Positions 7,445 through 15,025 of a stretch of 25,801 bases of DNA are shown here, one piece after another. This DNA is from a bacterium (lineage in GTDB: Bacteria > Elusimicrobiota > Elusimicrobia > UBA1565 > UBA9628). The position numbers were made by a program, and so were the translations under genes. The notes under the pieces are model-generated. The model saw only the letters and a program-made list of their open reading frames with translations, was not told the DNA's origin and did no database searches. Each line of letters begins with the position of its first letter. Within the stretch, counting starts at the first letter, position 1. The DNA lies in NCBI GenBank assembly GCA_021790955.1, contig JAJYFI010000001.1, positions 1 through 25,801 on the forward strand. The letters are read 5' to 3'.

Positions 7445-8962
7445 ATGGCTGAGGGACCGACGGGATCGAGGGAGAGCGAGGAAGAATCCGGGGGAGGGCT
7501 CAACGCGGGCGGTGGGCCTGCGGGGTCCAAGGGATTTTGGACGAGCCTTCTGTCGTCCTTGGGGCTTGGCGGCGGGACCGGCGCGGCGGCCGCCGGGACC
7601 GTCGCGGAGGGAGGGGCCTTGGGCGGCGGCGGACTCGGCGCCGGGATCGGCAGCGGGCTCCTTGCGACCAAGGCGGGCTTGATCGGGGTGATCGCCGCCG
7701 GAACGGCGATCGCGGGCGGCGTCGGCGTCGCCACCTACAAGATGTTCGGGCCGCAGTCTTTGGGGACGGTCAGCGGCTATTCGTCCCTTTTCCAGCCCAA
7801 GCCGAAGAATCAGGCCGCCGCTCCCGGCGCCGCGGGACCAAGCGGCAATGGAGGCGGCGCGTCGCAGAGATCCCTGGCGGAGTTTAGGGAAGCCAACGCC
7901 GCGCAGAAGACGGCCGCGACCCCCGCCGCGATGCCGGCCGGATATGCGGCGCCGGGAGCCCAGGCCGGCGCCGCCTCGGCCGGATCCTTGTCCAATTTGA
8001 CCGCCGCGAACGCGAGCTTCATCCCCTCCCTTCCCGGCGGCGCCAAGCCCATTGGAAACGCCGGAGCGCCTCAGAACTCGATGGCTCCCGGGGGATCGGG
8101 GGCCGCCGCCGCGCCCTCCGGACAGGGAACCGGCGCCGCCGCGCAGTCGGTGGTGGGAAGCCAGGGCGGCGCGATGAGCCCTGCCGCGGCCGGCGTTAAC
8201 GGGGGGCTGAGGGCCTTTGGCGCCACGGGAGGCAACGGCGGCGGCGGCGGCGCCTACGGGCAGGCGCAGCACGAGTTCGCCGAGAACGCCGGCGCCACGT
8301 CCTCCCAGGGCGCGGGGCAGACCTACGACAACGGCGGGCGCAGCGGAGGAAACTCTCTCGGCGGCACGGGAACGGGCGCCGCGGGCGTCAGCGGCACGGG
8401 TCCCTCCGGAATCTCGAATCCCACCTATTCCAACTCGAATCCCTGGCGGGGCGGGGAGTCCTCGGTGCCGCCGACGAGCGGCGCCACGGGTGCGAGCCCC
8501 TGGCAGACCGCGATCGAATTGGCGACCGGCTTGACGGTCGGCGCCCTGGCGTTGCTGTTCCTGGCTCGAAGGATGGCGCTTAAAGCGATCGCGGCAGGGC
8601 CGGAGGCCGAGGCCGCCGCGCAAATGACAGTTCGTGTGCTATTAGGAATTGCTATCGCCATGGGGCTCGCCGTTGTCTATTTAGGCGCTAGAATGGGCAT
8701 GGGCCCATACAGCCAGACGCTTCAAGGAGTGCTCTTTATTATGTCCGGAGCGGCGATCGCCACGAGCGCGGCTGCTTCCATGCTATATCCTAAAGGCATA
8801 GGGGCCATCGCCATCGCGGGAATGATCTCCGCGGCGGTCTTCACGGGGCTGGCGCTCTTCACTCCTGAATCCAGCACCTGCCCGCCGAGCGGAAGCTGTC
8901 CCGATCTCTTCGGCTCCTCGGGAAACCAAAATCCGAGCGCGATCAGCAATCTAGGGCTCTGA
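7445..8962 (+). CDS. Ala/Gly-rich multi-pass envelope protein; paralogue 2 of the module family
   Basis: 505 residues, family not recognised. Acidic/Gly-rich N-terminus, then GFWTSLLSSLGLGG, then a hydrophobic Gly-rich helix near residues 75-97 (LIGVIAAGTAIAGGVGVATY). A long disordered linker of Ala, Gly, Ser, Pro and Asn follows. The shared module is recognisable as AYGQAQ (Ala270) and TYDNGG (Tyr294), 24 residues apart. The C-terminal about 150 residues contain roughly four membrane helices (WQTAIELATGLTVGALALLF and three more) and finish with a short tail with two Cys (TCPPSGSCPDLFG). A strong GGAGGG Shine-Dalgarno (7434-7439) precedes the ATG. Codons become noticeably AT-richer at about 8620-8830. 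Confidence 0.75.
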   Translation: MAEGPTGSRESEEESGGGLNAGGGPAGSKGFWTSLLSSLGLGGGTGAAAAGTVAEGGALGGGGLGAGIGSGLLATKAGLIGVIAAGTAIAGGVGVATYKMFGPQSLGTVSGYSSLFQPKPKNQAAAPGAAGPSGNGGGASQRSLAEFREANAAQKTAATPAAMPAGYAAPGAQAGAASAGSLSNLTAANASFIPSLPGGAKPIGNAGAPQNSMAPGGSGAAAAPSGQGTGAAAQSVVGSQGGAMSPAAAGVNGGLRAFGATGGNGGGGGAYGQAQHEFAENAGATSSQGAGQTYDNGGRSGGNSLGGTGTGAAGVSGTGPSGISNPTYSNSNPWRGGESSVPPTSGATGASPWQTAIELATGLTVGALALLFLARRMALKAIAAGPEAEAAAQMTVRVLLGIAIAMGLAVVYLGARMGMGPYSQTLQGVLFIMSGAAIATSAAASMLYPKGIGAIAIAGMISAAVFTGLALFTPESSTCPPSGSCPDLFGSSGNQNPSAISNLGL

Positions 8963-8975
8963 TCAGGAGAGAACG

Positions 8976-10505
8976 ATGGAATTAGACGAGGTTCCTTCTT
9001 ATAAGCTGAAGGACCAGTGGGTCCGCAAGCCTTCCGGTCGGGACAGGCGCAAAAAGAAAAAGGCCGGCGGAGGATGGTTCTCGCGCTTTGCCGGAGGCGG
9101 GCCAAGCGCGGCGGCCTCGGGAACCGAAGCGGCGTCATCCGCCTCCGAGTCGGTCCAGGCGATCGAGAGGCTCCTGGGTCTTGGGACGAAATACGGAGGA
9201 GGAGCCGCGGCCTTCGCATGGAAAAGCGCGCTGGCCATTCCCGCTTTGTCGATCGCCGTCGGCGCCGGGGCCTACGGGCTCGGCCGGGTCTTTGCTCCGC
9301 CGAAGCCGTCCGCCGCCGCCTCCGGCGACGCGAGGACGGCCCTCTTTGAAAAGTTGGGGCCTTACAAGGGCAAACTCTCGAAACTTCCCACCACCACGCA
9401 GGCGATCGACTCCCTGGGCCTTGGAAGCCATAGCCCGGCGCCCGTGGCGTCCTCGGAGGCCGCCGCGCCGAATCCCCCGCGCGCCAAAGTCCTGCCGCAA
9501 TCCCCGGCGGCCGCCGCTTCCGCGAGGGCCGGCCGCGGCTCCTCCTCGGGTGGAGTGGCCGCGGGCGCCGTCATCCCCCATGTGGGCCAATTCCCGGGAG
9601 GGCGATCCGCCGTTTCCAACACCGATGCCCGCGCCTTGAGCCCTCAGGGGCGTCCGGCGGCGGTCTCGCCCAAAGATCAGCACACCCACGCGCTGGCCGC
9701 GCTTTTCGGCGGAGCCTCTCCTAGCATGGAGAAGAGCGGCGCCGTCGGGGGAGCCATCCAAGGAGAAGCCTTGGGGCAGTTGGGCGGGGCCAACAGGTTT
9801 TCCAACGCGGGGCTTCAAGCGGGCGTCCAGGAAGGCGCGGCCGGCAACGCGGGCATGGCTTTCGATCACGGCGCGGCCCTCCCGACGACGGTCGGAGGGG
9901 GCGTGGCCCTGACCGGGGCCGGTGACGGCAGCTCCAACCCCGGGGCGCAACCGGCGGCGTCCAACTCCTGGGGAAGCGCCGGCTCGGCTCCGGGATCGCC
10001 GATGGGAGGCGGCGGCGGCGCGCGATCGCTTCCGACGGCCGGCAGTCCCGCCGGAGCGACCGATAACGGCACCCAGACCATGATTGATATCGCCACCGGG
10101 CTTCTATTGGGCGCCATGGTTCTCTTGTTGGTGGCCCGGTTCGCGAAAGGTCCTTGGGCGATTGGGCTCAAGATCGCGGCAGCCGTGGCGGCGGCCGCCG
10201 CGGCCGCGATCGGCGGGGCTTTGATGAGTTCGGGCCATTTTTGGACCGGGCTTATGTTCTTGGTGCCCGGAGGGATCATGGCGGCGATGGCGGCCATGTC
10301 CGCCTGGGGAGCGATGACGGCGGGCGAAGGCGCCGCGTCGGGGCTGCAGGCCCAGATCAGCAGTATGTATACGACGACGTCCTCGGCCGGCAGCACGACA
10401 ACATTGTCCTCGACGGCGTCTTCCATCACCACAACGTTGGGGGGCGGTTATACCTCGACTTATTCCGGCGCTATGTGCACCAGTCTGACGAGTCCCGGGG
10501 GATGA
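8976..10505 (+). CDS. Ala/Gly-rich multi-pass envelope protein with Ser/Thr-rich tail; paralogue 3 of the module family
   Basis: 509 residues, family not recognised. The N-terminus is strongly basic (RDRRKKKKAGGGWFSRFAGG), matching the basic-plus-GGW layout of the next two proteins. A membrane helix lies near residues 84-106 (ALAIPALSIAVGAGAYGLG). After an Ala/Pro-rich linker comes the module: EALGQLGGANRFSN (Ala265) and AFDHG (Phe296), 31 residues apart, then TGAGDG. The C-terminal third holds three or four membrane helices beginning IDIATGLLLGAMVLLLVARF. It ends with a Ser/Thr/Tyr-rich segment of about 50 residues (for example TTTSSAGSTTTLSSTASS) not seen in its siblings. Shine-Dalgarno AGGAGA at 8965-8970; 13 nt from the previous stop. 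Structural role inferred only from architecture. Confidence 0.75.
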   Translation: MELDEVPSYKLKDQWVRKPSGRDRRKKKKAGGGWFSRFAGGGPSAAASGTEAASSASESVQAIERLLGLGTKYGGGAAAFAWKSALAIPALSIAVGAGAYGLGRVFAPPKPSAAASGDARTALFEKLGPYKGKLSKLPTTTQAIDSLGLGSHSPAPVASSEAAAPNPPRAKVLPQSPAAAASARAGRGSSSGGVAAGAVIPHVGQFPGGRSAVSNTDARALSPQGRPAAVSPKDQHTHALAALFGGASPSMEKSGAVGGAIQGEALGQLGGANRFSNAGLQAGVQEGAAGNAGMAFDHGAALPTTVGGGVALTGAGDGSSNPGAQPAASNSWGSAGSAPGSPMGGGGGARSLPTAGSPAGATDNGTQTMIDIATGLLLGAMVLLLVARFAKGPWAIGLKIAAAVAAAAAAAIGGALMSSGHFWTGLMFLVPGGIMAAMAAMSAWGAMTAGEGAASGLQAQISSMYTTTSSAGSTTTLSSTASSITTTLGGGYTSTYSGAMCTSLTSPGG

Positions 10506-10511
10506 CCGGCG

Positions 10512-12053
10512 ATGGGGCTTAATTTCATCAAAAAGAAGGGGTCGCCGGGGCGCACCCCCCCGACGACTCCAACACGCGCTCAAGACAGCGCCGATTCTTT
10601 CGAGCTTCCCGACTTCAAAAAGAAAAAGGAGAACGGGCGGCGAAAGGGCGGCGGATGGTGGTGGTTCGGCCGTTCGGCCCAAGGGGTGCTTCAGAGCGCC
10701 GAGACAAGCACGGCCGCCGAGGCGGCGGCCGCCTCGCACGGCGCGCTTTCTTTAGGAGCGGAATCCGCGGCGAGCGTCGCCCAGAACGCCGTGCGGGCCG
10801 CAGGGGCCGTTGGAAAATCGCTGGCCTCCTCCGCCTGGGGCTTCGTCCCCTCCGCGGCGATCATGGGAAAGATCGCCCTCGGAGGAGTCCTTTTGGCCTT
10901 CGTGGGGGGAACCGTCGCGGCGCTCATGTCGAGTCCGCGGCAGATCGGGGCCTTCCTGCGCATGGCCGCGCCGGGTTCGATGCGGCCGCTGCCGACGGCG
11001 GCGCCGAATTCCCTGGCCTATGCGTCCCGGGGCCTGCCCGTCGGAGCCTCGAACGCTTCCGGCCGCGCGGACGCCGGCGCCGTCGCGCGCTCCGCCGGGG
11101 CGCAACCGCCCAATCTCGCCGCCGGCATCGCGGGATTGTCCGTCCGCCAAGGCGGCGCGCCCGTCCCGAAGGGCCTCCCTTTGGAAAAAAACGGCGCGCC
11201 GGGGATGAGCGCGCCGCCGGCGGGGATGCTGCCGCCGCCGCCGAACGCGAACCCCCTCCAGTCCTTCGCGGGACAAGGCAAGCCGGGCTCGACCCACGAT
11301 CCGATTCTGGCGGCGCAGGCCCAGGCCGTCGCTCCGGGGTCGTTGCAAGCGACATCGGCGTTGGGCGGCCAGGGCGGCGGAATGCTCGCCCTGGGCCAGC
11401 TCCGCAGCGCCTCCTCGATCAACAGCCACGTGATGCAGGGCGAAAGCGAGACGGGCGCCATGCTGGGCCAGCAGGTTTTCGACAATCCCGCCGGAGCGGC
11501 CGGCCAGACGGGCGGCGCGCAGATCACGGGCGCGGGCGACGGCTACGGGGCGAACTCCGTGATCAATGGCTCGGGCGGCTCCTCGGCGTCCGGCTCGGGC
11601 GGCGCTCCGATCGCGGCGGGCGGCGGCCTGGGCCAGTGCGCGGGTTCGCTCGATGCTTGCAGGGGCGGAGAAGGAAGCACCAACAACGCCACGCAGGCCG
11701 CTCCGGCACAGAGCGCTCTTAACACCGCCTTTACGATCGCGGGAATCGCGGGATTGGGCATCGCCGCCGTCGCCGCGCTGGTGACCGCCGGAGGGCCGGT
11801 GGGGATGGCGCTGGCCATCGCCGGAGCGGGGCTGGTGTCGATGGCCGGCATCTATATCATGACTTCGGGCTATCAAATGCTGCAAGCCGGAGCGAACTCC
11901 GGCGTGGTGGCCGGGGTTGAAACGATGGGAGCATCCTTGATCGCGGGCGCCGTGTTGGCGATGGCGGGAGGCGTCGCCGGCCTCGTGGGAGCCGGCATCG
12001 GGATCGCCAACGCTGTCGCCGCGATCGTCCACGCGTTCACGGCCGGCGGGTAG
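10512..12053 (+). CDS. Ala/Gly-rich multi-pass envelope protein; paralogue 4 of the module family
   Basis: 513 residues, family not recognised. Basic N-terminus (FKKKKENGRRKGGGWWWFGR), an Ala-rich amphipathic region, and a membrane helix near residues 117-138 (IALGGVLLAFVGGTVAALM). Then NSLAYASRGLP, which the next gene repeats as SSLPYASRGVA. The module is clearest here: LALGQLRSASSIN (Ala293), VFDNPAG (Phe323), GAGDGYGANSVINGS (340 onward). A Cys pair follows, GQCAGSLDAC (Cys376, Cys383). The last about 110 residues form roughly four membrane helices (IAGIAGLGIAAVAALVTAGG and others). The start is 6 nt after the previous stop. Closest sibling is the next gene, so a recent duplication is likely. 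No catalytic motif. Confidence 0.77.
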   Translation: MGLNFIKKKGSPGRTPPTTPTRAQDSADSFELPDFKKKKENGRRKGGGWWWFGRSAQGVLQSAETSTAAEAAAASHGALSLGAESAASVAQNAVRAAGAVGKSLASSAWGFVPSAAIMGKIALGGVLLAFVGGTVAALMSSPRQIGAFLRMAAPGSMRPLPTAAPNSLAYASRGLPVGASNASGRADAGAVARSAGAQPPNLAAGIAGLSVRQGGAPVPKGLPLEKNGAPGMSAPPAGMLPPPPNANPLQSFAGQGKPGSTHDPILAAQAQAVAPGSLQATSALGGQGGGMLALGQLRSASSINSHVMQGESETGAMLGQQVFDNPAGAAGQTGGAQITGAGDGYGANSVINGSGGSSASGSGGAPIAAGGGLGQCAGSLDACRGGEGSTNNATQAAPAQSALNTAFTIAGIAGLGIAAVAALVTAGGPVGMALAIAGAGLVSMAGIYIMTSGYQMLQAGANSGVVAGVETMGASLIAGAVLAMAGGVAGLVGAGIGIANAVAAIVHAFTAGG

Positions 12054-12076
12054 TCCGTTTCGTCGGGACGTTTTTC

Positions 12077-13618
12077 GTGAGCCTCAAAAGTCGCCGGCGC
12101 GCCCGGCGGCCCGTGCCGCCGTCTTTCATTCCCCAGCCTGGAGCGGGGGAGGCGGGGACGGTTTGTCCCCCTCAAACGGAAAAGCGCCGTAAGCCCGCCG
12201 GGGGTTGGTGGTGGCGCCGGGTCGCGAGCCGTCTTTGGAGAGGAGCTCCCGCTGATGCCGACGCCGTCTCGGCCGGGGCTGGCGAGGAGGCCGTCGAGCT
12301 TTCGGAAGCGGGAACGCACTTGGCCGTGCGGGCGGGCGCCGGCCGTTCGGCTCCCGTGTTTTTCTTGAAAACCGCGATTGCGGCCCTTGTTACGGCATTC
12401 CTCGCCCTCGCGGTGGAGATCTCCCGTCGCCCGGATATCGTCGGCGCGGCGTTGGGCTTGTCGCCGCCCGCCTCCCTGGAGGCGCTCCCGCGTCTCGCGC
12501 CGAGCTCCTTGCCGTACGCCTCCCGCGGCGTGGCGGGACTCGACGGCAAACTCTCCGGGACTGCGTCGGCTCTTGCGCCCGGAGCCGGCATGGGGGGCTC
12601 GGTGGCGGAGGTGGCGGAAAGCGGAGGGGCGTCCTCCGCCGGCCCGGTTCAATCGATCGTCGAGGCTCTTAAGAATTGGAGAGAAGGCATCGCGTCGGCG
12701 CTGCGGAGTTCCGAGTCCGCCTCGGGGTTTGAGCCGGCCGGCCCCTCGCTGACGCCTCCTCCCGGCGGCTTTTTCGCTCCGGGCGCGACGCCCACGAACG
12801 CGCTCAAGGGATTCGTCGCGGGCGATCTCCGCCCGGGCCGCCACAAGGATGGGAGCTTGGCGCAGGCGGTGGCTCCGGGGAACGTCAGCGGCCTTCATAT
12901 GGGGAGCTTGGTCAACGAGCGCTCCCTGGCCTTGGGGCAGCTGCGGAGCGCCGCGTCGTTGAACGCCTCCATGCGGCGCGCGGGAGAGGACGAGACCGCC
13001 TCCGAGGAAGGCCAGGCGCAGTTCGACAATCCGGGGCAAGCCGCGTCCGTTTCTGGCGAGGGGCTCGCGGCGACGGGCGGCGGCGACGGCACGGGCGCGG
13101 GCTCCGTCGTCAACGGCCCTCAGGGAGGAGGGGCTCCGCAGACGACGGGGGCGCCGTCCGTCGCCGCGGGCCTCGGCGCCTGCGGGGCCTTTGATGCGTC
13201 GCGATGCGGCGCTCCAGCGCCCTCCGCGAACGCTCCCGCCGCCGGCGCTCCCTGGCAGAGACTTCTCGACAAAGCGGCCTGGGCGGTCGGCGTGGGGGAC
13301 GGCCTCTTGATGGCGGCCTCCGTCCTCGCGCTGATCGGAGAGATGCTCGGGCCCTACGGCTGGCCCTTCATCATCGCGTCCTATGCTCTCGCGGCGGGAG
13401 CCGCGGCCCTTGGCGGCGTCGCTATCGATCTCGGAGTCCGAGCCCGCGACATGGGCGCGATGCCGCAGGGAGCCTGGATCGCCGGCATTTTGGGCGGCGC
13501 CGTGATCGCTGGGGCGGCGGGGGTTTTCCTGGGCGGGCCCGGGGCGGTCGCCGGCTTGATCCTCGGGGCCGCGGGGCTTGTCGGGACGGTCGTGACGAGC
13601 CTGCTGGGCAAGTTTTAA
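12077..13618 (+). CDS. Ala/Gly-rich multi-pass envelope protein; paralogue 5 of the module family
   Basis: 513 residues, the same length as its upstream neighbour and clearly related to it. Basic/Trp N-terminus (KRRKPAGGWWWRRVASRLWR), a membrane helix near residues 96-114 (FFLKTAIAALVTAFLALAVE), SSLPYASRGVA, the repeated QAVAPG stretch, and the module LALGQLRSAASLN (Ala285) with QFDNPGQA (Phe316) and GGGDGTGAGSVVNG. A Cys pair (GACGAFDASRC) precedes the C-terminal membrane region of about four helices. The start is GTG at 12077 with only a weak Shine-Dalgarno, 23 nt after the previous stop. Its stop TAA overlaps the convergent acyltransferase stop on the other strand. Function unknown; an envelope scaffold or surface fibre is inferred. 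Confidence 0.76.
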   Translation: MSLKSRRRARRPVPPSFIPQPGAGEAGTVCPPQTEKRRKPAGGWWWRRVASRLWRGAPADADAVSAGAGEEAVELSEAGTHLAVRAGAGRSAPVFFLKTAIAALVTAFLALAVEISRRPDIVGAALGLSPPASLEALPRLAPSSLPYASRGVAGLDGKLSGTASALAPGAGMGGSVAEVAESGGASSAGPVQSIVEALKNWREGIASALRSSESASGFEPAGPSLTPPPGGFFAPGATPTNALKGFVAGDLRPGRHKDGSLAQAVAPGNVSGLHMGSLVNERSLALGQLRSAASLNASMRRAGEDETASEEGQAQFDNPGQAASVSGEGLAATGGGDGTGAGSVVNGPQGGGAPQTTGAPSVAAGLGACGAFDASRCGAPAPSANAPAAGAPWQRLLDKAAWAVGVGDGLLMAASVLALIGEMLGPYGWPFIIASYALAAGAAALGGVAIDLGVRARDMGAMPQGAWIAGILGGAVIAGAAGVFLGGPGAVAGLILGAAGLVGTVVTSLLGKF

Positions 13619-14451
13619 CGCGAAGGCCGGCCCCAGGCTTCGCTGAGAAGGAGCCATTGGGACGGATCGCTCCCGATGAATCCTTCCATCGCGCGCAGGA
13701 GCCTTCCCGCGATCGCCGGGATCGTCGCGCGGCCGGGATCGATGGCCGCGCCGCATTCGAGGGAGAGACGCCCCGCGCGCTTGACGGCGCAAACAGGCAG
13801 GACGGGCGCTCCGGAGAGCCTGGAGAGCCGGGCCACGTCGCGCGGGGCGGGAAATGCCGCGCCAAAAAACGGCAGCCGGAGCTCTTGCGCGCCGAAGTCC
13901 ATGTCGGCCGTCACGAGGACGCAGCCGTTCTGGCTCAAGAAGCGCCAGGAGGCCCTCGCCGATCCCTTTCGTCCGAGCACTCGCAATCCGGGGGTTTGGC
14001 CCCAACGATACGGGGAAGGGGCGTTGAGGATGCAGGCAAGCGGCATCCTCGCGCGATCGAGGGCCTTGGCGCACACCCAAAGATTTCCATAATGAGGAGC
14101 CGCAAGGATAACGCCGCGTCCGGCCCTTCGCAGCCGGCGAAGCGCGGACAGAAGCGGCAATTGGACCTCGCCGAGGATGGCCGGATCGGAGTCGATCGCG
14201 AACAGGGCGAGAGAGGCTTGGATTTCAGCATGGAGCTCGGCGAGCCTTCGCGCGTGGCGTCGGATCTCGGCCCGCGGGGTCGGGAGCCCGTTGAAGGATC
14301 GTATACGCCTAAGATTGTCGCCGAGCCGCCGACGCCTCGGCGGCATCCCCAGGATGAGCCCGTAGCCGAGGCTCAAGATGGCTTGATAGGGCCGCAAACC
14401 CAGCAGCGAGAGTAGCAGCCCCTTGGCCCCAAAGTGAAGCGGTCGGCTCAC
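13615..14451 (-). CDS. LpxL/HtrB-like lysophospholipid acyltransferase-fold protein with altered active site
   Basis: 278 residues, resembling the lipid A late acyltransferase family (LpxL/LpxM, usually about 300 residues). Seen: an N-terminal hydrophobic segment (GLLLSLLGLRPYQAILSLGY), the substrate/active-site region GVILAAPHYGNLW, the middle motif CVLVTADMDFGAQELRLPFFG, and APVLPVCAVKR. In LpxL-type enzymes the His is followed five residues later by Glu or Asp (HYGNWE type). Here that position is Trp (HYGNLW), so the catalytic pair is incomplete. It may be inactive, use another acid, or act on another substrate. The GTG start at 14451 overlaps the upstream TGA (GTGA), so translation is coupled to the SRPBCC gene. 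The upstream open extension to 14949 is out-of-frame sequence of that gene. Membrane location inferred. Confidence 0.72.
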   Translation of the reverse strand: MSRPLHFGAKGLLLSLLGLRPYQAILSLGYGLILGMPPRRRRLGDNLRRIRSFNGLPTPRAEIRRHARRLAELHAEIQASLALFAIDSDPAILGEVQLPLLSALRRLRRAGRGVILAAPHYGNLWVCAKALDRARMPLACILNAPSPYRWGQTPGLRVLGRKGSARASWRFLSQNGCVLVTADMDFGAQELRLPFFGAAFPAPRDVARLSRLSGAPVLPVCAVKRAGRLSLECGAAIDPGRATIPAIAGRLLRAMEGFIGSDPSQWLLLSEAWGRPSR

Positions 14452-14915
14452 TCCTCGAAGAGGCGGGGTAGGCGGTCGGCGATCTGCCCGAGCATCCATC
14501 CCGGCTGGCCGACCAAGGCGGCCGTGGCGTTGAGGGCCGGCCCCCACACCGGTATGCGGAATTCGAACTCCGCGCGCAGCGAGACCCGGCATTGTCCCGG
14601 GGCGGGGACGGTGGCGGCGAGGGACAGAAGGGCGTGCCGAGGGGCGGGCCAGGGTTCGGCCGAAAGCAGGACGAGCGTGAAGCGCTCGGGCGGGACCCAT
14701 TCCGTGATCGTCCAGACCTGGCGGATTCGCCGGCCGCTCTCTAAGGCGATGTTTTTGCCGGGGCCAAGCCCTTCGCTCGCGATGAGGCGGGGCTTGAACG
14801 CCTGGATGAACCGATCGATCCTCAGCAAATATTCCCAATGGCCGAGGTTTTGGAGCGTTTCCCAAACCTTTTCCCGCGTTTGGCCCAAAACCAGGGCTTT
14901 TTCGGCGCTGGGCAT
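14448..14915 (-). CDS. SRPBCC-fold (START/polyketide cyclase-like) protein
   Basis: 155 residues. The pattern is typical of the SRPBCC helix-grip fold: an opening strand and helix ALVLGQTREKVWETLQN with LGHWEYLL, a basic RIRQVWTITEWVPPERFTL strand pair, and a long C-terminal helix (LNATAALVGQPGWMLGQIAD). Such proteins bind hydrophobic ligands, sometimes in lipid or polyketide metabolism. No catalytic residue can be assigned. It is the first gene of a two-gene minus-strand unit with the acyltransferase-like protein (4-nt overlap), so a lipid-related role is plausible. A promoter lies directly upstream, with the predicted transcript start at or next to the ATG. Confidence 0.65.
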   Translation of the reverse strand: MPSAEKALVLGQTREKVWETLQNLGHWEYLLRIDRFIQAFKPRLIASEGLGPGKNIALESGRRIRQVWTITEWVPPERFTLVLLSAEPWPAPRHALLSLAATVPAPGQCRVSLRAEFEFRIPVWGPALNATAALVGQPGWMLGQIADRLPRLFEE

Positions 14916-14921
14916 ATTGAG

Positions 14922-14949
14922 AGCATAGTAAAAATGGGAAGCGTATCAA
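14922..14949 (-). promoter_or_regulatory. sigma70-like promoter, apparently leaderless
   Basis: On the minus strand: TTGATA (14949-14944), a 16-nt spacer, and TATGCT (14927-14922). Six bases separate the -10 from the ATG at 14915, so the transcript should begin at or very near the start codon. Confidence 0.5.
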
Positions 14950-14973
14950 TTCGGTTAAAGACGGACGACTCTA

Positions 14974-15002
14974 TTGACAAGCTCGGAGGCCGAGATTAAA
15001 CT
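14974..15002 (+). promoter_or_regulatory. sigma70-like promoter with dyad in spacer
   Basis: TTGACA (14974-14979), a 17-nt spacer, and TAAACT (14997-15002). CTCGG (14982-14986) and CCGAG (14990-14994) form a perfect dyad inside the spacer, a possible regulator site. It is the same box pair as at 6322-6350. The leader to the ATG at 15026 is about 17 nt without a Shine-Dalgarno. Confidence 0.6.
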
Positions 15003-15025
15003 ATCGTCGTCTCTGAAAATCAGCC

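Noticed and set aside
6199..8623. Long minus-strand open frames opposite the Ala/Gly-rich genes
   Set aside because: GC-rich coding DNA leaves antisense frames open. The products are Arg/Pro/Gly-rich without domains, whereas the plus-strand frames have Shine-Dalgarno sequences and membrane helices.
11873..14080. 735-codon minus-strand open frame
   Set aside because: It spans the antisense of two module genes and part of the acyltransferase in another frame; no recognisable motif.
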